Positions 58,709 through 64,000 of a stretch of 64,000 nucleotides of DNA are shown one piece after another (position 1 is the stretch's first letter; every line of letters begins with the position of its first letter). Position numbers and translations under genes: made by a program. Origin of the DNA: Callipepla californica brunnescens (taxonomy: Eukaryota > Chordata > Aves > Galliformes > Odontophoridae); NCBI GenBank assembly GCA_023055505.1, contig JALIRH010000002.1:26480437-26544436 (forward strand). The letters are read 5' to 3'. Below the pieces are notes generated by a model. It saw nothing but the letters and a program-made list of their open reading frames with translations. It was not told the DNA's origin and did not search any database.

Positions 58709-61700
58709 TTGATGATGGTGCTCCTGTTATTCTCCCATCTATTAAAGTGTATGCAGTTTGGTTTCTACAAGCTTGGTTTCCTACGGTTTGTACACATTTA
58801 GCAAGTCTCTAGTAGTCCAGACTCTCCATATTATCACCTACTATAAGTGAATGCTGGGGAAAGCCATGAGTAGGACAATCACATACAGTTCTTCCTCAGG
58901 TATTATTCCAGCTTCCTTCTCTGGAGATTCTTGAGCTTGATATAGTTTTCCTGTTCAGCAACCCTTCACAAACATTTCATTCTTCTAAGTCCTTGTGCGG
59001 TGTGCTTGAACCCATGCTGTTTTTTTACCTTCCACAATGCCCTATGGTGGTCAGTTCTACAGGCTGCCTCCTTACCTTGTAAAGAGCAATCTTCTTTTGC
59101 TTAAGAAGATAAGTTTTATTTTAAGCAGAATAGGTTCTACCAAGACCTATTATCTTCATCTCTAGATCTGATAAGCTAAGTATGTTTACAGTTCTGGAGT
59201 TATAGGATTCTTTACTCTTTAAAGTAAAAGGTAACGGAGAGAAGAATATCAGATCCAATTCTGTTAAAATGGGAGGAGTTTCGTGTAACACTGAGGGCAG
59301 GTAGATGATGCAGAAGGAATTGGATTAGGCAGACAAATGACAACTCCATCCATGGCAAGTCAGAGGTCGACAATGAAGTTTTCTCTAAATAGAAGTGACA
59401 ACATTCAGCAAATCTAAATCACAAGTCATTCCAAGACTAGAAGTTCTAGCGCAGAAATGTCCCCCAAGAAGGCCCTTTTATTTGAAACGAAGTGCATGTT
59501 GTCACATTTCTGATATGGCTTTCTGATTGTACTCTTTCTGAACAACTAAATGCCAAATGTAAAGAGAAATAGGCAATAAAGTATGCTGAGAAGGTCTGAT
59601 TCATATTGTTCTCTCTACCTTATTGTTTGCAGAGGTACAAATGTAATTATTCTAGCTTTCCTTAGCTGCTTTTGCTCTTGGGATTGACAAATTTTCTTGT
59701 GCTTTTGTTTATTTTAATATTTATTTATTTATTATACTCTGTGGTGGCTAAAGTTTGGTAACAAGCTGTTTCATCATGGCTCTAGTCTCACAAACTTTGG
59801 GAAGATGGCCCAAGTATATTACAGATCATTTTCTCTATTAGTTGGGTAGATTTGAGGAGAATAAGTGTTATATTACTACCGTCTCCCAAACCAGGCTCAT
59901 CATATACATCTTTTTGAAACTAAAAATTGTTTTAACTTTCTCAGTGATTTATCACTGTATAGACAACAGATGACACTAAATAAAAAAAAATGAGGATATA
60001 TAAAATAGATTTTGAATACATTAGTTGCATTTGGGTGAAATTCACACTTAGAGGGAAACAGTAGCAGAAAACAACATTGAGAATGAAGTGTAGGAGAACT
60101 TTTCTATTTCCAGTCTTGCAATACAAAGTTTACAGGAAGTTTCATGCAGCACCTGTTTTTGCTTAAAGCTTTGTCAGATTTCATTATCTTAATTTGATAT
60201 TTTCAGTGTTTCATATCAATTGATTACTTATTTTGTTTGAAAAAAAAACAAAACAAAACCAAAAATATCTAAGATGTCTTAGCTGTTTTTGACAATAAGC
60301 TCTAAGTAATGTGATAATGTTTTGTTCTTTCTGGTGGTCTTCTCTCGGAGGCACTAACAATATCCATTCTGCAATATATAATTGAAATATGACAGACAAT
60401 TATTCTGATAGTAGAGAGCTTTACTGTCTTTTTCATTGTAAAAATCCACTTAATCTTGGCAATATTTTAGTGCTTTAGAAAAAAAAGTGCTTTATACAGA
60501 TTTTGGGGACATATGTTAAAATTTTATTAGAATCTCTGAAGTTTTCTCTCCCATTGAGGATGCTTGGAGTCTCCTGAGACTGAGAACTTTTAACGGAAAT
60601 AGGGAATGGGATGTACTAAATAGTACATAGAAAGCAGAGGATTACAACTGGAATAATGTGAAAGAGACTATAATGAAGAAGCCTTTGGGAGCATGGGTAA
60701 TTAGGATCTGTGAGACACTAAGGAAAGAATCTGGTCATGAGATGGGGCCTAGCATTTGTTTGCTGAAAAGATGGAGAACAAGGATTTGTGGCATAACGTG
60801 GAGAGGAGGTTGCCTGGCAACCTTAATTCAGTTCCGTATTATATGTGTGTGATCACATATTATTTTTATGCAGGATTTCTAGCTCTGGAGTGGTGCAGGA
60901 TGGGCCTGCTCTGGGGATGCACTGGGGCTGTGCAAGTGATGCTTGCTTGACTCCTGTCTCATATATTGCTTGAGCTTGAGAGTAGATAATGAATGAAGCA
61001 AGGGAGGGTAAAGCAAGGTCATGTGACTGAATTAATGCACTGCTGCTCAGGATTTTTCCTGTCTATGGCTAATATATCCACTTAAAATAGTTCTGCAGTC
61101 TCTGTAGGTGAAACCTCTGATAGTCTAATAGCTTCTAATTATCTAATTTAATGACCATCGTTAGAGTCCCAAATCCAATTTGCTCAGCATTCACACCTGT
61201 GACTGATGCTGCAACTTCTGTGTTTGAAATATTGCTAAATACTTTTAAATTACATCTTTGATGCATCAGAAGGGACATGTAAAATTAGTGAATATGTACG
61301 CCCTTAATCTTTCTGTGCCTCCACTCCATATATTTTAGATAGAAATATTGCCTTTTCTTTGCCATTATGGATTTTTGTAATGTTAAATTAATTTGCATTT
61401 TTGCATCACTTAGATGTTGAGGTGATGAGCACTATTGAGAAGCCCTGGAGGAAATTAGTAATTCTGCCACCATAACACAATTGAATAATGGGCAGTAAAC
61501 AAAGCATGGGCTGCACAATGAGTTATGAGGTGAAAGCAAAATATCGATTAGCTGTTTGGTGAATGAAGCAGTTGTCCTGTGCAAAAATAGTGACTAAGTA
61601 ATATATCAAAATGCAGAGGTAAAAGAAGTTTTATCATCCTTCTACAGGAGAGGTTACTAGGGTGGGGATTAAATGATATACTGATGCCCCACATGCCTTT

Positions 61701-64000
61701 GCCTGCTTCTTGGGCAGAATTGTTTGTTCTGACTGGTAGAATGGTCTAAGTTTATGGTGAGTTTTTCAATGGCTATATTCCTATTTTAAATGGGTAGGCT
61801 CCGTGAAGGTATCGTTGGGTAACCTAAGGGTAAGTATTGCTTAGGTAGAGCTTGAATTGATGCCATGGAAGATAGTGGCAAGGCCATTAACAGCTTGTGG
61901 CTAGCTTGTGGCTAGGTAATTATATCTGATGCTACTGCTTGTTATAGTAAAAGCTCATGTAAGTAGTAAGCTACTGGCTTAGTAACCCACACCAACAATT
62001 GTTCAAAGAGATTAAAAAATTGTTTCATTTAGTATTGATATTTTCTTTTGTCTGGTGGTAAACTCAGAATGGTTTTTAGTAGTATCTGTTTGTGTTTACT
62101 GTAGGTAAATGACTCAGTACAAATCCACATTTTGTGGATGCAGTGTGATGTAATGAAGAGCTGTATTGTTTTTGGCCATGCAACATAATTAAAACAGACA
62201 TCTGTGTTTGCTACATGGAGAGAAGTTAGCAAAAGACCAATGTTACCAGCAGCATATACTACATATACTTTTTGCTTTGAATAGCATTTTCATTTTTCAC
62301 GTCTGGAGTTCGAAAAAATCACTATGTCCAGAGGAATGAATATCCTCCAGTAAATCTTCAGACAGAGAAGTAAAAGCGAGTCCTATTAAAACACAGAACT
62401 TGAAAAAGCCATGAGTTATTATTCATATGAGCTAATTCAACAGCCAATTAAAGCAGTAAATCACTTTTAGTGTTTCTAGGGCTGAAAAATTCCTGTCTGA
62501 ATTCAGATTTCCTTTTCAGTCTAATACTAATGGACTCAAGTCAAGTAAGTCTCTAACTTTAGCAAGAAAATGAAAAAAAAAGCAGAAAAGTCTTTTTCAG
62601 TGACTTCATGGTATGTAGCTGCTGTAATAACCGAACATGGAAAATCACATTAGGTTAACATGTCCTCATCAGCTGCATGGGACTGCTTTTGAAACTTAGA
62701 TTTTCTTGTATGAAATTCAAATTGTTCAGAATTGCCTTGAGTCTAAAATCTTGGAGTGGACTTCTTGTATTCATCTTCGAGGGAAGTTGGCCAATCGAGA
62801 AGTTATAGTGTTGGCAACCTACAGATTGCATCGTCACTCAGCACATGAAAGCTGATTTTATCTGAAAGGTGAGAGACATGGCTGAGAGAAGTTCCTGGGT
62901 CAAAAATGAGGTTGTGAGCTGAGGAGTGAAGCATGCACTTTGTAGGGTAGGCATTCTGGGTGGAATCTACGGTGGCAGTTTAATGTGTACTGCTATTGCT
63001 AGCCACAGCTATACTCTATTCTACTATAGAATATCAGCTTACAAATGGTAGTAGCTTTCAGAATTAACACATTTCCTTACCCAAAACTTAGAATACCACA
63101 TTTGTTTGATGGGTTTCTGTGAAAAACCTGGCTGCTAAACTGAGTCTTTTAGCTATCCTTGGTATTCTAACATGTCTAAAGTCTAAGTAACTTACTGGTG
63201 ATGACTGAAGCTCACATAACCAATAAGCCTGACTGTAAGCTCTTTTCTTTTTGAGGCTGTGGCATTAAAGTATTGCAGGACATATCTGATATGTGATCAT
63301 GCAATATGATGACAGTGCTACTGTAAGATGTAACATCTTAGCATGTAAGAACATGACCTTCAGGGTGATAACTTTCAATTCCTGGATTTATAGACTGAAA
63401 GGTAGGCAAGGATCAAATTCCCTTATTAAATGCCTGGTTAACTGTGAGTACATGGCAACAGAGGATTCATTGAGCTAGAAAACTTTGGTCTCTTCTACCT
63501 GACATCCTTGCTCCATTGACCTTTCTACCTTTATATGAAGACAAAGGAAAGTAACTCCTACATTCTAACAACTCTTCAGCAAGATGCCTCATATTTTCCT
63601 AATTATTTTTCTAGAAAGGTACCTTGTCATCACCTGAAGGCACTGAGAGATGAAAAAACATTGTCATCTTCACAGGAAAAACTTAGTTTCTAATTTTTCT
63701 GTCTTCTATGACCATCTTTCACTGTTTACTATTATTATTACTATTATTGTTGTTATTATTGTTGTTAATATTATTATTATTACTATTATTGTTATTATTA
63801 TTATTATTATTATATATTTTTAATGTAGTTTCCATTCTCAGTCCATCTGAAATGCAAGGATGATGTTTCTCCTCCCATTTCTGGCTTTGAGGCAGCCAGG
63901 CTTTTCAGCCTGAGCATTTGCGTCCTCTTATTCAATTTCTGTACTTTTTTTTTTAACATTTTTTGAAAAATGACTAGTAGAAAGATTATATTACTTCTAA
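58709..64000. other. Upstream intergenic region; no supported gene
   Basis: This is AT-rich unique sequence ending in an ATT array. 61120-61560 has dense homeodomain/POU-like words (CTAATTA-type, TTAATTTGCAT) and no repeat, so it could be a conserved non-coding element. No exon was recognised. Confidence 0.5.
63729..63815 (+). repeat. (ATT)n imperfect trinucleotide array
   Basis: ATT/GTT/CTATT units extend for about 87 bp near the right edge, AT-rich and interrupted. No gene is nearby. Confidence 0.95.

Overview
The window is vertebrate nuclear DNA and almost certainly avian. It is AT-rich with sparse genes and long introns, its interspersed repeats are mostly CR1 LINE fragments ending in the ATTCTRTG-type 3' repeat typical of birds, and it carries one bird-type solo LTR. 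A galliform such as chicken fits best; this is inference from the repeats and from the STMN2 protein, not a database match. No bacterial or phage features and no CRISPR are present.

One protein-coding gene is supported: STMN2 (stathmin-2/SCG10), on the minus strand, complete in five coding exons. From the start codon these are 53343-53361, 32632-32727, 31806-31978, 25086-25277 and 22658-22717. They join in frame with GT..AG junctions to give 179 residues, the usual family length. Intron 1 is about 20.6 kb. The 3' UTR probably runs to a poly(A) signal near 21365, with a weaker proximal candidate at 22528.

Layout: 1-21364 is intergenic sequence downstream of the gene. It holds a 544-bp solo LTR with a perfect 5-bp target duplication (9366-9909), a 3.2-kb 5'-truncated CR1 with a dead reverse transcriptase (14923-18118), a (CTCCT)n array (18301-18409), and a 55-bp-arm inverted repeat (19470-19611) whose right arm lies in a 66-bp exon-like segment. 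21365-53480 is STMN2, with CR1 fragments in its introns, a composite (CTATT)20(CCATT)13 array 78 bp from the last 3' splice site, a 32-bp tandem duplication, and a 20-bp palindrome made of two CACGTG E-boxes. 53340-55150 is the regulatory head of the gene: start codon in a strong Kozak context, CCAAT box, AT-rich TATA-like element, two GC/CpG-rich blocks flanking exon 1, and a near-consensus RE1/NRSE about 1.5 kb upstream of the ATG. 55150-64000 is upstream intergenic DNA with one CR1 copy, one candidate ancient repeat and AT-rich sequence.

Together these describe a neuron-specific microtubule-destabilising gene controlled by a proximal promoter and a distal REST silencer. I found no evidence of a previously undescribed multi-gene system. 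The signals most worth checking are the RE1, the exon-like inverted repeat, the composite pentanucleotide array and the double E-box palindrome.
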